From: Actinomyces succiniciruminis
GTDB lineage: Bacteria; Actinomycetota; Actinomycetes; Actinomycetales; Actinomycetaceae
Assembly: GCF_900002405.1 (NCBI RefSeq)
Contig: NZ_LK995469.1
Coordinates: 1 to 42,959 of the forward strand
DNA: 42,959 bases
Direction: 5' to 3'
The position numbers and the translations under genes were made by a program. Below, in pieces: positions 31,774 to 41,745 of the stretch (positions are counted from its first letter, which is position 1; the number at the start of each line of letters is the position of its first letter). Under the pieces are notes generated by a model, which had not been told where the DNA came from, made no database searches, and worked only from the letters and a program-made list of their open reading frames with translations.

Positions 31774-31819
31774 ACCCTAGGCGGATCGGCCGTCGCCCCG
31801 GGCGGGCATCTCAGATACC
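31774..31819 (-). promoter_or_regulatory. leuB promoter: leaderless -10 box and TATCTGAGA motif
   Basis: TAGGGT (31779-31774) is 6 nt before the leuB ATG. GGTATCTGAGA (31819-31809) lies 42-52 bp upstream, almost the same distance and orientation as the TATGTGAGA motif before ilvE. Confidence 0.5.
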
Positions 31820-31850
31820 GGCGCAGCCGGGGCCGCACCCCCGCACCGAC

Positions 31851-33212
31851 TCAGTCCGCGGCCGCTGCGGGGCCGCCCAGATATGCCTGTACGGTGCTGC
31901 GGGGAACCGGACGCATGCCCTGGCCGCCCTGCCAGCCCTGGGCACGCCAGGTACCGGCCAGCGGGTGGAAGTCCACCGCCTCGCCGCGTGTGCCGTCCCC
32001 ACTGCGCGTCTTGCGCCCGACGGCGCACAGCACTTCGGCGTCCTCGGCGCACTGGAACAAGTTGGGCGAGTGCGTGTTGACGACGACCTGTCGCAGGTGC
32101 TGCGCGGCGGGTGTCGACAGGCCGTGCAGCAGCCGGTACAGCTCCGGGAGCTTGGCCGGGTGGATCCCATTCTCGGGCTCCTCCAGGCACAGCATCCCCG
32201 AGTAGTCCTCCGCCACCCCGATCGCAGCCAGCGTGAGCAGGCGCAGCGTCCCGTCCGACAGCGCCCGCGCCGGCAGCTCCGGGGCGTCCCCGACCTGGGC
32301 CCGCAGCTCCAGGGCCTGACGCACCGGGTCCTCCGCGATCGTGAGGCTGCGCACGTCGACCAATGGGGCGACGGCGTCGCACACGCGGTGCAGCACCACG
32401 CCGTCACGCCCGGCGGCCAGGTTCTGTCGGTAAAGCGCCGCCGGCACATGCGCCCCGGAAGCGGAAATGGTGCGCCGTTCCATTAAATCATCGGGGGCAC
32501 GCATGGCGCTGGGCTCCAGGGCCAAGAATCTCCACGACGACATTTCTGTGCGCGCCGCCAGAATGGTCGGGTATTCGGCACTGGCGACGGCGGAAAGCAC
32601 GGTGCGCTGGGCGCCATCGGCGAGCACCCGCCGGGGTCTGCCACTGGCTTCCCGGTGAACAATTACCGCGCCTTGACCGTGAGAAATCTGATAGTCGAGG
32701 AAACGACCCTCCGACTCGGAGCGTCCGCGGGCAATCAACCGCCGACACGCATCCGCCTCTGGGAAGCGCAGGCCGCCGGCGGCATCGTCCAGTGCGTGCA
32801 GCTGCTCCCGCGCCAGCCGCAGGCGCAGGCCGCCCGGGACAGTCGGATCCTGCTGCGCGGCGATCTCCACCTCGTAGCGCACATAACCGCACGACGGCGC
32901 CACAGTCTGCCCGAACTCATCCTCCGCCCGCGGTGGCAGGATCATCTCCGCGGCGAACCCCAAGTTGGCGGTGCCGTCCAGCACGCCGGCGGAGAGCAGG
33001 GAGGCGACGTCGAGATGCCGCTGAGCGGTCGGGCGCACCTGGAGGCAGGCGTCGTGAAATGAGTTACCACTGAGCAGGGACAGGAACTCGATGGCATTGA
33101 GCAGGTTGGATTTCCCCACCGCGTTGGGGCCGGCGATGCAGGTGAATGGCCCGAAGTCCACCCTCACGTCGACGAGGTTCTTGAATCCCGTTACCTCGAA
33201 ACGAGTAAGCAC
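31851..33212 (-). CDS. Stand-alone AAA/ABC-type ATPase (AAA_21, RecF/OLD-like)
   Basis: A 453-residue ATPase of the SMC/RecF superfamily. FEVTGFKNLVDVRVDFGPF precedes Walker A GPNAVGKS (residues 28-35); the ABC-like signature SDGTLR is at 317-322, Walker B LCLEEPENGIHP at 341-352, and the H-loop NTHSPNLF at 379-386. No TOPRIM or nuclease domain follows, unlike OLD proteins; the last ~70 residues are Gly/Arg-rich and unassigned. Relatives occur in anti-phage modules and as lone genes, so the role is open. GTG 33212 has AGGGGG about 8 nt upstream; TTG 33239 is less likely. It interrupts branched-chain genes, and its upstream region is unusually AT-rich for the window, suggesting acquisition. 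Confidence 0.85.
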   Translation of the reverse strand: MLTRFEVTGFKNLVDVRVDFGPFTCIAGPNAVGKSNLLNAIEFLSLLSGNSFHDACLQVRPTAQRHLDVASLLSAGVLDGTANLGFAAEMILPPRAEDEFGQTVAPSCGYVRYEVEIAAQQDPTVPGGLRLRLAREQLHALDDAAGGLRFPEADACRRLIARGRSESEGRFLDYQISHGQGAVIVHREASGRPRRVLADGAQRTVLSAVASAEYPTILAARTEMSSWRFLALEPSAMRAPDDLMERRTISASGAHVPAALYRQNLAAGRDGVVLHRVCDAVAPLVDVRSLTIAEDPVRQALELRAQVGDAPELPARALSDGTLRLLTLAAIGVAEDYSGMLCLEEPENGIHPAKLPELYRLLHGLSTPAAQHLRQVVVNTHSPNLFQCAEDAEVLCAVGRKTRSGDGTRGEAVDFHPLAGTWRAQGWQGGQGMRPVPRSTVQAYLGGPAAAAD

Positions 33213-33249
33213 GCTTCTGCCCCCCTCGCCTCCCGTCAATACACCTCTC

Positions 33250-33282
33250 AGTTTATCCTCAGGTAAGTACCAATATGTGAGA
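33250..33282 (-). promoter_or_regulatory. Possible ATPase gene promoter with CCAATATGTGAGA site
   Basis: On the minus strand TAAACT (33255-33250) could be a -10 box 38 nt before GTG 33212. The 13-mer CCAATATGTGAGA occupies 33270-33282 on the plus strand, overlapping the -35 position, and is identical to a site upstream of ilvB (36929-36941, opposite strand). Confidence 0.45.
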
Positions 33283-33340
33283 ACGCGTCAGCGTGCTCAA
33301 AACGCGACATTGGCCGCATCCTGTAACGATTAAATCCGGA

Positions 33341-33378
33341 GAAAACGCGGGGGCGGCGGGCCGAAGTCCGCCACCCCC
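33341..33378 (-). terminator. Rho-independent terminator after ilvC
   Basis: On the minus strand GGGGGTGGCGG pairs with CCGCCGCCCCC (one mismatch), immediately followed by GCGTTTTCT. It is about 90 nt past the ilvC stop and is the clearest T-tailed terminator in the window. It separates ilvBNC from the ATPase gene; the bases between it and the ilvC stop show no gene. Confidence 0.75.
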
Positions 33379-33470
33379 ACTGGGATGTATTAACACCGCA
33401 AAGTCCGTTACAAATGGTTGAGCATTACGCCCACCCATTCTCTTCCGGAAGGATGCGGCCTGCCGATGGC

Positions 33471-34511
<1,041 letters not shown>

Positions 34512-35024
34512 TCACTTCTCCTTGAGTTGATCGGTGATGGAACGGGGACCGCGCGAAATCGCGACCGCACCGGATTGGACGATCTCCTTGACCCCATGGG
34601 GGGCCAGGGCGTCCAGAAGGGCCTTGACCTTGGACTCCGAGCCTACGGACTCGATGACGACCGAGGTCGGGGACACGTCCACGACGTGCGCCCGGAACAG
34701 GTCGACGATCTGGAGTACGGCGGTCCGGTTGGAGTCATCGGCACGCACCTTAATGAGGTACAGCTCGCGGCCCACCGAGGTGTCCGGATCCAGCTCGACG
34801 ATCTTGATGACGTTGACCAGCTTGTTCAGCTGCTTGGTCACCTGCTCCATGGCCGGGCCCTCGGCGTCGGCGATCACCGTGATGCGCGAGATGTCCTCGT
34901 GCTCGGTGGGGCCGACCGCCAGGGAATGGATGTTGAAGCCGCGGCGGGTGAACAGCGCGGACACGCGCGTGAGCACGCCGGGCTTGTTCTCCACCAGAAC
35001 CGAAAGCGTGTGCTTCTCGCTCAT
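34512..35024 (-). CDS. ilvN: Acetolactate synthase small (regulatory) subunit
   Basis: A 170-residue regulatory subunit with an N-terminal ACT domain, HTLSVLVENKPGVLTRVSALFTRRGFNIHSLAVG, and a C-terminal domain with EIVQSGAVAISRGPR. It binds valine for feedback inhibition and stimulates IlvB. ATG 35024 lies 4 nt after the ilvB stop; its ribosome binding site (GGAGGAG) is formed by the last Glu codons of ilvB, so translation of the two subunits is probably coupled. Length matches the family. Confidence 0.97.
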   Translation of the reverse strand: MSEKHTLSVLVENKPGVLTRVSALFTRRGFNIHSLAVGPTEHEDISRITVIADAEGPAMEQVTKQLNKLVNVIKIVELDPDTSVGRELYLIKVRADDSNRTAVLQIVDLFRAHVVDVSPTSVVIESVGSESKVKALLDALAPHGVKEIVQSGAVAISRGPRSITDQLKEK

Positions 35025-35028
35025 GGTC

Positions 35029-36810
35029 TCACTCCTCCTCCCACACGGGGCTCATCCCGCGCGCGTGCTGGATTTCGTCGTTGGACACGCCCGCCGCGAC
35101 CATGGGCCATACCTGGGCGTCGGCTGACACGATGAAGTCGATGACGACCGGGCGGTCGTTGATGGCGTTGGCCTGGGCGATCACGTCGTCGACGTCCTCG
35201 AGCCGTTCGCAGCGCAGACCGACGGCGCCGTAGGCCTCGGCGAGCTTGGCGAAGTCGGGGATGTGCTCGGTGCCGGCGCCGGTGTGCAGGTCGGTGTTGG
35301 AGTAGCGCTCCCCGTAGAACAGGTTCTGCCACTGGCGCACCATGCCCAGGGACGAGTTGTTGATGATCGCCACCTTGATGGGGATGTTGTTGAGCGTGCA
35401 GGTGGCCAGTTCCTGGTTGGTCATCTGGAAGCAGCCGTCGCCGTCGATCAACCAGACCGGGCGGTCCGGGCAGGCCTCCTTCGCGCCCATGGCGGCGGGC
35501 ACGCCGTAGCCCATGGTGCCGGCGCCGGCGGAGGTGAGCCAGGAGCGGGGCTGGTTGAAGTGCAGGTAGTGGGCCGCCCACATCTGGTGCTGGCCGACGC
35601 CGGTCACCCAGATGGTGTCCTTGTCCGCCGCCTTGTCCAGGTGGGTGATGACCTCCTGGGGCTGGAGCAGCCCGTCGTCGGTGTCGGTCCAGTCGGTGGG
35701 GTAGGTGACGCGGATGTGCGCGACCTCGGTGAGCCACTGGTCGATCTCGGCGCGCGGCTCGACGGCGAACTGCTCGCGGCAGGCCGCGGTCAGGGCCGGC
35801 ACCACGTCCTTCAGGTCGCCCACGATGGGGATGTCGGCGGTGCGGATCTTGGAGATCTCGGCAGGGTCGATGTCCACGTGGATGACGGCGGCATGGCGGG
35901 CGAAGGTGTCCGGCTTACCGGTGACGCGGTCGTCGAAGCGGGCCCCCAGCGTGATGATCAGGTCGGCGCGTTGCAGGGCGCCGACGGCGGCGACGGTGCC
36001 GTGCATACCGGGCATGCCCAGGTTCAACGGGTGGTCGGTGGGCAGCACGTCCAGGGCGGTCAGCGTCGTCGTGAAGGGGGCGCCGACCAGCTCGACCAGC
36101 TCGTTCAACTGCTCGACCGGCACGCCGGCGCGGCTCAGGCCGCCGCCAAGGTAGAAGACGGGGCGCTCGGCGGAGGCGATGGCCTCGGCGGCCTGGGCAA
36201 TGCGCCGCTGGTTGGGCTTGCCGGGCAGGCTGTAACCGGGCAGGTCCATACGCGGCGGCCAGTGGAACTCGGTCTCGCCGACCTGGGCGTCCTTGGTGAA
36301 GTCGATGAGCACCGGGCCGGGGCGGCCGGTAGAGGCCAGGTGGAAGGCCTCAGCGACGCGGCTGGGGACCTCGTCGGGGGAGGTCACCAGGAAGGAGTGC
36401 TTGACGAACGGCATGGTGGAGCCGACGATGTCCGCCTCCTGGAAGGCGTCGGTACCGATCGCGGTGGAGCCGACCTGGCCGGTGATGGCGACCATGGGCA
36501 CGGAGTCCATGTGGGCGTCGCCGATGGCGGTGACCAGGTTGGTGGCGCCGGGGCCGGAGGTGGCCACGCATACGCCGACCCTCCCGGTGGCCATGGCGTA
36601 ACCCTCGGCGGCGTGACCGGCGCCCTGCTCGTGGCGCACCAGCACGTGGCGGATCTTCTCGCTGGCCAGCAGCGGATCGTAGAAGGGCAGGATCGCGCCG
36701 CCGGGCATGCCGAAGATGTCGGTAACGCCGATCTCCTCCAGGGAACGCACGAGCGCCTGGGCACCTGTCATCTGTTGGTTCTGGTCCGGGGAACCACTGT
36801 CACGAACCAT
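35029..36810 (-). CDS. ilvB: Acetolactate synthase large (catalytic) subunit
   Basis: A 593-residue ThDP/FAD/Mg enzyme condensing two pyruvates to acetolactate, or pyruvate with 2-oxobutyrate. Present are the catalytic glutamate E61 in [15 protein letters not shown], the [11 protein letters not shown] loop, [14 protein letters not shown], the ThDP motif beginning [14 protein letters not shown] (about residue 450) and [12 protein letters not shown]. First gene of ilvB-ilvN-ilvC, with a strong AGGAGGG site about 7 nt before ATG 36810. A predicted promoter with an upstream TATGTGAGA motif lies within 135 bp. Unlike ilvE and leuB this transcript has a leader of about 67 nt, too short for a T-box. 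Confidence 0.97.
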   Translation of the reverse strand: MVRDSGSPDQNQQMTGAQALVRSLEEIGVTDIFGMPGGAILPFYDPLLASEKIRHVLVRHEQGAGHAAEGYAMATGRVGVCVATSGPGATNLVTAIGDAHMDSVPMVAITGQVGSTAIGTDAFQEADIVGSTMPFVKHSFLVTSPDEVPSRVAEAFHLASTGRPGPVLIDFTKDAQVGETEFHWPPRMDLPGYSLPGKPNQRRIAQAAEAIASAERPVFYLGGGLSRAGVPVEQLNELVELVGAPFTTTLTALDVLPTDHPLNLGMPGMHGTVAAVGALQRADLIITLGARFDDRVTGKPDTFARHAAVIHVDIDPAEISKIRTADIPIVGDLKDVVPALTAACREQFAVEPRAEIDQWLTEVAHIRVTYPTDWTDTDDGLLQPQEVITHLDKAADKDTIWVTGVGQHQMWAAHYLHFNQPRSWLTSAGAGTMGYGVPAAMGAKEACPDRPVWLIDGDGCFQMTNQELATCTLNNIPIKVAIINNSSLGMVRQWQNLFYGERYSNTDLHTGAGTEHIPDFAKLAEAYGAVGLRCERLEDVDDVIAQANAINDRPVVIDFIVSADAQVWPMVAAGVSNDEIQHARGMSPVWEEE

Positions 36811-36883
36811 CGTCCGCCCTCCTATCCGTGAGCTCAGCGTGCTTGGGTAACTTGCCCGGTCGGCCGGGGCCGACTCAGGTGGA

Positions 36884-36941
36884 ACCGTATGATGCCGCGC
36901 GCCGCAACGTCGATTTCACCGTCCGTTGTCTCACATATTGG
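36884..36941 (-). promoter_or_regulatory. ilvB promoter with upstream CCAATATGTGAGA site
   Basis: On the minus strand TCGACG (36913-36908), an 18-bp spacer and TACGGT (36889-36884) form a plausible promoter with start near 36877. CCAATATGTGAGA (36941-36929) lies just upstream, centred about 58 bp before the start, roughly one helical turn further than the related motifs of ilvE and leuB. The rest of the 380-bp ilvB/exchanger gap (36811-37190) holds short AT-rich stretches near 37020-37050 and 37110-37130 that could be promoter elements for the exchanger, but nothing I can assign firmly. Confidence 0.5.
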
Positions 36942-37190
36942 AATCACGTGCCGCGGGCGCGGGCGCACGGAGTGCCCGACGACGACGGGGCGGCGGACAG
37001 CCGGCGGTGGGGCAGCCGCCGCATATTGCTGTATACGGCCACATATGTCAGACGTCTCGCGCCGGCGCGGTCTTTGGTCCGCCCGATGAGCTAAAGCGGG
37101 ATGCCAGAATACTGCCGTCAAATACGCAGCTATGCGGCCACGGTGTGGGCAACGCCGTCGGCCCGTGCAAGAGGAAGGCGGCATCAGCAC

Positions 37191-38804
37191 GTGGTCACCG
37201 GACTACTCAATGCCTTGGCCGAGAACCCGGTTCTGGTCCTATTCCTGCTAATCGGCATCGGCATGCTGGTCGGACACATCAGGGTCGGTGGCGTCAGCCT
37301 GGGGGCGGCGGCCGTCCTCTTCGCCGGGATCGTCCTGGCCGCCTGGGGCACCGCCGAGGGCATCACCATTGAGGTGCCCGCCCAGATCGGCACGCTGGGG
37401 CTGGCGATCTTCACCTTCGCGATCGGCATCCAGTCCGGCCCGAACTTCTTCCACGTGCTGCGCACGGCCGCCGGGCCACTGGCCATCATGCTGGTGGTGC
37501 TGGTGGTCGGCGCCGGGGCCGGCCTGGCCGTGGGGCGCGCCCTGGGGATGAGCTCCGCCATGATCGCCGGCGCCTTCGCCGGTGCACTGACCAACACGCC
37601 CGCCCTGGCCGCCGCCGGCGGGGCCGCCACCGCGGCCGGCAACGCCGACGGCATGGCGATCGCCACGGTCGGCTACGCCGTCGCCTACCTGTACGGCGTC
37701 ATCGGCATGCTGTTCTTCTGCCTGCTCGCGCTGCGCTACCGCCGCTCCGACAAGGACGCCCCCTCCCCCCTGATCAACCGCACGGTGCGCGTGGAGCGCG
37801 ACGACGCCCCGCAGCTGGGCGACATCGCCGAACGCGTGAGCGGGGAGATGAAGTTCTCCCGCCTGCGCCGCGGCGAGACCGGCCCCATCACCCGGCCGAC
37901 CCCCACCGACCGGATCTACAAGGACGACCTGATCACCGTCGTCGGCACGCAGGACGCCGTCAACCAGGTCATCGCGGAAATCGGCCACTCCTCCTCCCAC
38001 TCCCTGATCGAGGACCGCCGCTACCTCGACTTCCGCCGCATCACCGTCTCCGACCCGAAGCTGGCCGGGCACGCCCTGAGCGACCTCGACATCGACCACA
38101 AGTTCGGCGCCACCATCTCCCGCGTGCGCCGCGGCGACGTGGACATGGTGGGCACCCCCGACCTGGTGCTCCAGCAGGGCGACCGCGTGCGCGTCGTAGC
38201 GCCGACCGGCCGCATGGCCGAGCTGTCCAAGTTCTTCGGTGACTCCGCCCACGGCCTTTCCTCCATCAACCCGGTGGCGATGGGGCTGGGCATGGCCGTC
38301 GGCATCATCATCGGTGAGTGGGCGATCCCGCTGCCGGGCGGCTCCACCTTCTCCATCGGCTCCGCCGCGGGCACGCTCATCATTGGCCTGATCTTCGGCC
38401 GCATCGGCCGCATCAAGGGCTTCGTCACGGCCATGCCGTTCACGGCGACGGCGGTGCTCTCCGAGCTGGGCCTGCTGATCTTCCTGGCGCAGGCCGGTAC
38501 GCGCGCAGGCGGCCAGATCGCCAATGCCTTCACCGGCGGCGACTGGTGGAAGATCCTGATCACCGGCTTCGTGATCACCACGATCGTGGGCTTCGGAATG
38601 TACGCGTCCATGCGCTGGATCGTGAAGATGGGCGGCACGCGCCTGTCCGGTCTGCTCGGCGGCCTGCAGACGCAGCCCGCGGTGCTGGCCTTCGCCAACG
38701 AGCGCACCGGCTCCGACCCGCGCGTGGCGCTCGGCTACGCGATGGTCTACCCGGTGGCCATGATCGTGAAGATCTTCATCGCCCAGTTCCTGGGCGGGTT
38801 GTGA
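37191..38804 (+). CDS. AspT/YidE-family exchanger (AAE family, SucE-like)
   Basis: A 537-residue secondary transporter. Two hydrophobic halves of about five segments each (residues ~5-185 and ~365-535) flank two cytoplasmic TrkA-C/RCK-C domains (about 195-275 and 290-365; YKDDLITVVGTQDAVNQV and LQQGDRVRVVAPTGRMAEL). The repeat motif NTPALAAAGG in the first half and GGLQTQPAVLAFA in the second are typical of the family. Members exchange aspartate/alanine or, for C. glutamicum SucE1 of nearly equal length, export succinate. Substrate here is unknown. GTG 37191 is chosen (AGGAAGG about 12 nt upstream); an open frame from 37101 is less plausible. It ends 13 nt from the convergent cimA stop. Confidence 0.85.
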   Translation: MVTGLLNALAENPVLVLFLLIGIGMLVGHIRVGGVSLGAAAVLFAGIVLAAWGTAEGITIEVPAQIGTLGLAIFTFAIGIQSGPNFFHVLRTAAGPLAIMLVVLVVGAGAGLAVGRALGMSSAMIAGAFAGALTNTPALAAAGGAATAAGNADGMAIATVGYAVAYLYGVIGMLFFCLLALRYRRSDKDAPSPLINRTVRVERDDAPQLGDIAERVSGEMKFSRLRRGETGPITRPTPTDRIYKDDLITVVGTQDAVNQVIAEIGHSSSHSLIEDRRYLDFRRITVSDPKLAGHALSDLDIDHKFGATISRVRRGDVDMVGTPDLVLQQGDRVRVVAPTGRMAELSKFFGDSAHGLSSINPVAMGLGMAVGIIIGEWAIPLPGGSTFSIGSAAGTLIIGLIFGRIGRIKGFVTAMPFTATAVLSELGLLIFLAQAGTRAGGQIANAFTGGDWWKILITGFVITTIVGFGMYASMRWIVKMGGTRLSGLLGGLQTQPAVLAFANERTGSDPRVALGYAMVYPVAMIVKIFIAQFLGGL

Positions 38805-38817
38805 GCCGACGCTGCGC

Positions 38818-40575
38818 CTACCGCGGCTCAACGCCGCGGCGCAGCAGGCCCACGATGTGGCCGTCGGTCAGCGCCTCCCAAGAGGCCTCGACCACGTCCG
38901 TGCCCACGCCGACGGTCGACCAGGTCTCCTCCCCGTCGGTGATGTCGATGAGCACGCGCACCACCGAGCGGGTACCGCGCTCGGTGTCCAGGATGCGCAC
39001 CTTGTAGTCGGTCAGCTCGAAGTCGGCGGTCTCGGGGTAGACCTGCTCCAGTGCCGCGCACAGCGCGTGGTCCAGGGCGTTGACGGGCCCGTTGCCCTCC
39101 CCCAGGACCGCGAAGCGCCGCCCGCCGGCCCACAGGCGCACGGTGGCCTCGGTCTCGGTGACGGTGTCGCCCTCGGTGGACAGCAGCCGCTGCCCGGGCA
39201 GGGGGCGGGCCTGGATGGAGGCGCGCCAGGACTCCACCCGGAAGTACTCCGGCAGGTCGCCGCGGGCGGTGCGCAGCAGCAGCTCGAAGGAGCCGTCGGC
39301 GGCGTCATAGGTGTAGCCGGCGGCCTCGCGCGCCTTGACGGTCTCGGTCACCCGGGTGAGCAGCTCCCGGTCGCCGGCGGTGTCGATGCCGAACTCACGG
39401 GCCTTGAGTTCGATCGAGGCGCGCCCGGCCATCTCCGAGACCAGCATGGTCATGGTGTTGCCCACGCGCTCGGGATCAATGTGCTGGTACAGGTTCGGAT
39501 CCACGCGGATCGCGGAGGCGTGCAGCCCGGCCTTGTGGGCGAAGGCCTTCGCGCCCACATACGGCAGGCGGCTCGACGGGGGCCGATTGACGATCTCGCC
39601 GACGTGCCGGGAGACGGCGGACAGTTCGGCCAGGCGGCGGGCGCGCTCGGCGGGGTCGCCGGGCAGTACCGCAAAGTCGGTCTTCAGCTCCAGATCGGCG
39701 ATGAGGGTGAGCAGGTTGGCGTTGCCGGTGCGCTCGCCCAGCCCGTTGACGCAGCCCTGCACCTGGCGGGCGCCGGCCTCGACGGCGGCCAGCGCTCCGG
39801 CGACGGCGACGCCGGCGTCGTCGTGGGTGTGGATACCGATGGTGCAGTCGTCGTACCCGGCCCGGTGCAGTGCCTCCCGCAGGCGGGTCACCCGCTCGCC
39901 GACGCGATTGGGCAGGGTGCCGCCATTGGTGTCGCAGGGGATGACGGCGGCGGCGCCGGAGCGCGCCGCGGCGAGGGCGACGGCGATCGGGTATGGCAGG
40001 TCCGGCTCGCCGACGACGCCCGTGGCCTCGCCGCCCGCGGCGCCTTCCGCCGAACCGGTCACGGAGGACGCGGAGGAGGAACCGGCCGCCCGCGCCTCGG
40101 CGTGGTCGATGCCGTCGAAGAAGTGCTCCAGATCGACCATGACCTCGCGGCCGGCCGCGGCCAGGACCGTGACCGTGTCCCGCACCATGCGCAGGTTCTC
40201 CCCCAGGCTGGTGCGCAGGGCCCGCTCGACGTGCACCGGATCGGACTTGGCTACCACCGTGACCACGGGCGCGCCGGAGTCCAATAGGGCCTGCACCTGC
40301 GGGTCGTCGGCGGCGGACACGCCCGCCTTGCAGGTGGAGCCGAAGGCGACCAGCCGGGCGGTCTGCAGCTCCAGTTCGGTGCGGGCGCGGGCGAAGAACT
40401 CGGTGTCCTTGGGGATGGCGCCGGGCCACCCGGCTTCGATGAAGGCCACCCCGAGGTTGTCCAGCAGCCGGGCGACGGCCAGCTTGTCGGCGACGGTGAA
40501 GGCGATGGACTGCTGCTGGGCCCCGTCGCGCAGGGTGGTGTCATAGGCGGCGACGTTGAGCGTGCCTGCGGGCAT
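38818..40575 (-). CDS. cimA: (R)-citramalate synthase
   Basis: A 585-residue enzyme of the LeuA/homocitrate synthase superfamily that condenses acetyl-CoA with pyruvate to citramalate, opening a threonine-independent route to isoleucine. The CimA branch is indicated by YDTTLRDGAQQQSIAF (R16, D17), FIEAGWPGAIPKDTEFF, the metal-binding HTHDD (249-253) and GCVNGLGERTGNANL (274-288). A LeuA-type regulatory domain occupies the last ~130 residues. Residues about 162-193 are a Ser/Ala/Gly-rich insertion absent from typical members. ATG 40575 has AAGGGGA 6 nt upstream; the frame continues upstream to 40707 without family similarity. Confidence 0.93.
   Translation of the reverse strand: MPAGTLNVAAYDTTLRDGAQQQSIAFTVADKLAVARLLDNLGVAFIEAGWPGAIPKDTEFFARARTELELQTARLVAFGSTCKAGVSAADDPQVQALLDSGAPVVTVVAKSDPVHVERALRTSLGENLRMVRDTVTVLAAAGREVMVDLEHFFDGIDHAEARAAGSSSASSVTGSAEGAAGGEATGVVGEPDLPYPIAVALAAARSGAAAVIPCDTNGGTLPNRVGERVTRLREALHRAGYDDCTIGIHTHDDAGVAVAGALAAVEAGARQVQGCVNGLGERTGNANLLTLIADLELKTDFAVLPGDPAERARRLAELSAVSRHVGEIVNRPPSSRLPYVGAKAFAHKAGLHASAIRVDPNLYQHIDPERVGNTMTMLVSEMAGRASIELKAREFGIDTAGDRELLTRVTETVKAREAAGYTYDAADGSFELLLRTARGDLPEYFRVESWRASIQARPLPGQRLLSTEGDTVTETEATVRLWAGGRRFAVLGEGNGPVNALDHALCAALEQVYPETADFELTDYKVRILDTERGTRSVVRVLIDITDGEETWSTVGVGTDVVEASWEALTDGHIVGLLRRGVEPR
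38821..38839. terminator. Hairpin at the convergent exchanger/cimA junction
   Basis: CCGCGG at 38821-38826 and 38834-38839 form a 6-bp stem around a 7-nt loop. It lies within the last codons of cimA and 17 nt past the exchanger stop. With only 13 nt between the genes it is the only candidate terminator for the exchanger. Confidence 0.35.
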
Positions 40576-40770
40576 ATGCGGTCCCCTTCCGCGGTGGCTG
40601 TTCACCGGAGAGTCTGTCACATTCCGACACGTTGTCTGCTCCCGCGGTCGCCGCACTCTGAGAGGGTGCTCACCCGCGGGCGTCAATCCGTGGCACGCGC
40701 GGTGCAAGCCCGGTAGCGTCTACGCGTTGATCCGCAGGCCCGCTGGCATGCTGACGTAAAGGAGTGGCCC

Positions 40771-41520
40771 ATGCCCGACGACAGCCGCACCGTGTCCGTG
40801 TTCGGCTCGTGCGTCAGCCGTGACACGGTGGAGGTGCTGCATGGCCGGGGCTGGCGGGTGGGAGCGTATGTGGCACGTCAATCCCTGCTGTCGGCGGGGT
40901 CGCAGGCACCCGCACACGCCCTGGACCTGGATGGTCTGGACTCGCCCTTCGTCAAGCGCGTGCATGCCGAGGACCTTGCGGGCGACCGGCACTCCCGTCT
41001 GGCGGCCGCGGCACCGGACACGGACGTGCTGCTGTGGGACATCGTCGACGAACGCCTGGGCGTGCTGGAACTGCCAGACGGCGAACTGCTGACCCGCACC
41101 ACCGAGGGGCTTACCGCGGGCCTGTACGACTCCCTGGTGGGTGCCCGCCTGCTGGAGTTCGGCTCCGACGAGCACTTCGAGCGGTGGGCGGCGGCGCTGC
41201 CGGCCTGGCACGCGGAGCTGGCCGATCTGGCCCTGGCCGACCGCACGCTGCTGCTGCAGACGGCGTGGGCGCTGGAGGATGAGGACGGCGCCGCCACCCC
41301 GACGTCGTGGGGCATGGGCGCGCCGGAGGCGAACTGGTTCTCGCAGCGCTACTACCAGGCCGCGGCGGAGGTGACGGGCGTGCGCGTGCTGCGTCTGCCG
41401 GACGAGCTGACGCTTGCCGGCACACACCACACCTGGGGGCCGGCCCCCTTCCACTACCAGGACACCGCCTACGCCTGGCTGGCGGACCGGATCACCGACT
41501 TCGCCGCCGAGTCCCGCTGA
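40771..41520 (+). CDS. DUF6270 domain protein (possible glycan-modifying hydrolase)
   Basis: A 249-residue protein. It opens with VSVFGSCVSRDTVEVL, the hallmark of DUF6270, whose FGSC-RD start resembles the nucleophile block of SGNH/GDSL-type hydrolases; a THHTWGPAPFHYQDTAY segment near the C-terminus could supply the His/Asp part. No signal peptide, so cytoplasmic. DUF6270 genes often lie in polysaccharide and teichoic acid loci, as here beside a WecB/MnaA epimerase. ATG 40771 has AAAGGAG 6 nt upstream. An acyl-transfer or esterase role is inference only. Confidence 0.8.
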   Translation: MPDDSRTVSVFGSCVSRDTVEVLHGRGWRVGAYVARQSLLSAGSQAPAHALDLDGLDSPFVKRVHAEDLAGDRHSRLAAAAPDTDVLLWDIVDERLGVLELPDGELLTRTTEGLTAGLYDSLVGARLLEFGSDEHFERWAAALPAWHAELADLALADRTLLLQTAWALEDEDGAATPTSWGMGAPEANWFSQRYYQAAAEVTGVRVLRLPDELTLAGTHHTWGPAPFHYQDTAYAWLADRITDFAAESR

Positions 41521-41679
41521 CGGCGAGGTCCCACCCCGCGGACCGCACCGCCCGCTTCGCCCGGTGGAGGGCGCACCGCTCGCTTCCCGCGGCGGGCGGC
41601 ATGCCTCCCCGCCACGCCACCAAAGGTCACGTTAACGCCGCGTCATCGGCACCCCGACACCGCTCGCGCATACACACGC

Positions 41680-41720
41680 TAACCTTTGAAACGTCTTTGC
41701 CAGGGGATCCCCTCTCTGGC
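41680..41720 (+). promoter_or_regulatory. Possible mnaA promoter and leader hairpin
   Basis: TAACCT (41680-41685) could be a -10 box giving a leader of about 55 nt. Within the leader AGGGGATCCCCT (41702-41713) is a perfect palindrome, bracketed by GCCAG (41699-41703) and CTGGC (41716-41720). No convincing -35 box is seen. The rest of the 41521-41745 gap shows no gene. Confidence 0.35.
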
Positions 41721-41745
41721 AGCAGAGTTCCCGTCAGGAGTGCCC

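Noticed and set aside
36811-36890. A T-box or attenuator leader for ilvB
   Set aside because: The predicted leader is about 67 nt, too short for a T-box, and I see no run of branched-chain codons or alternative hairpins.
41702-41713. The AGGGGATCCCCT palindrome as a regulator site of special interest
   Set aside because: A single short palindrome of this kind is common in GC-rich DNA; kept only as part of a low-confidence leader hairpin.
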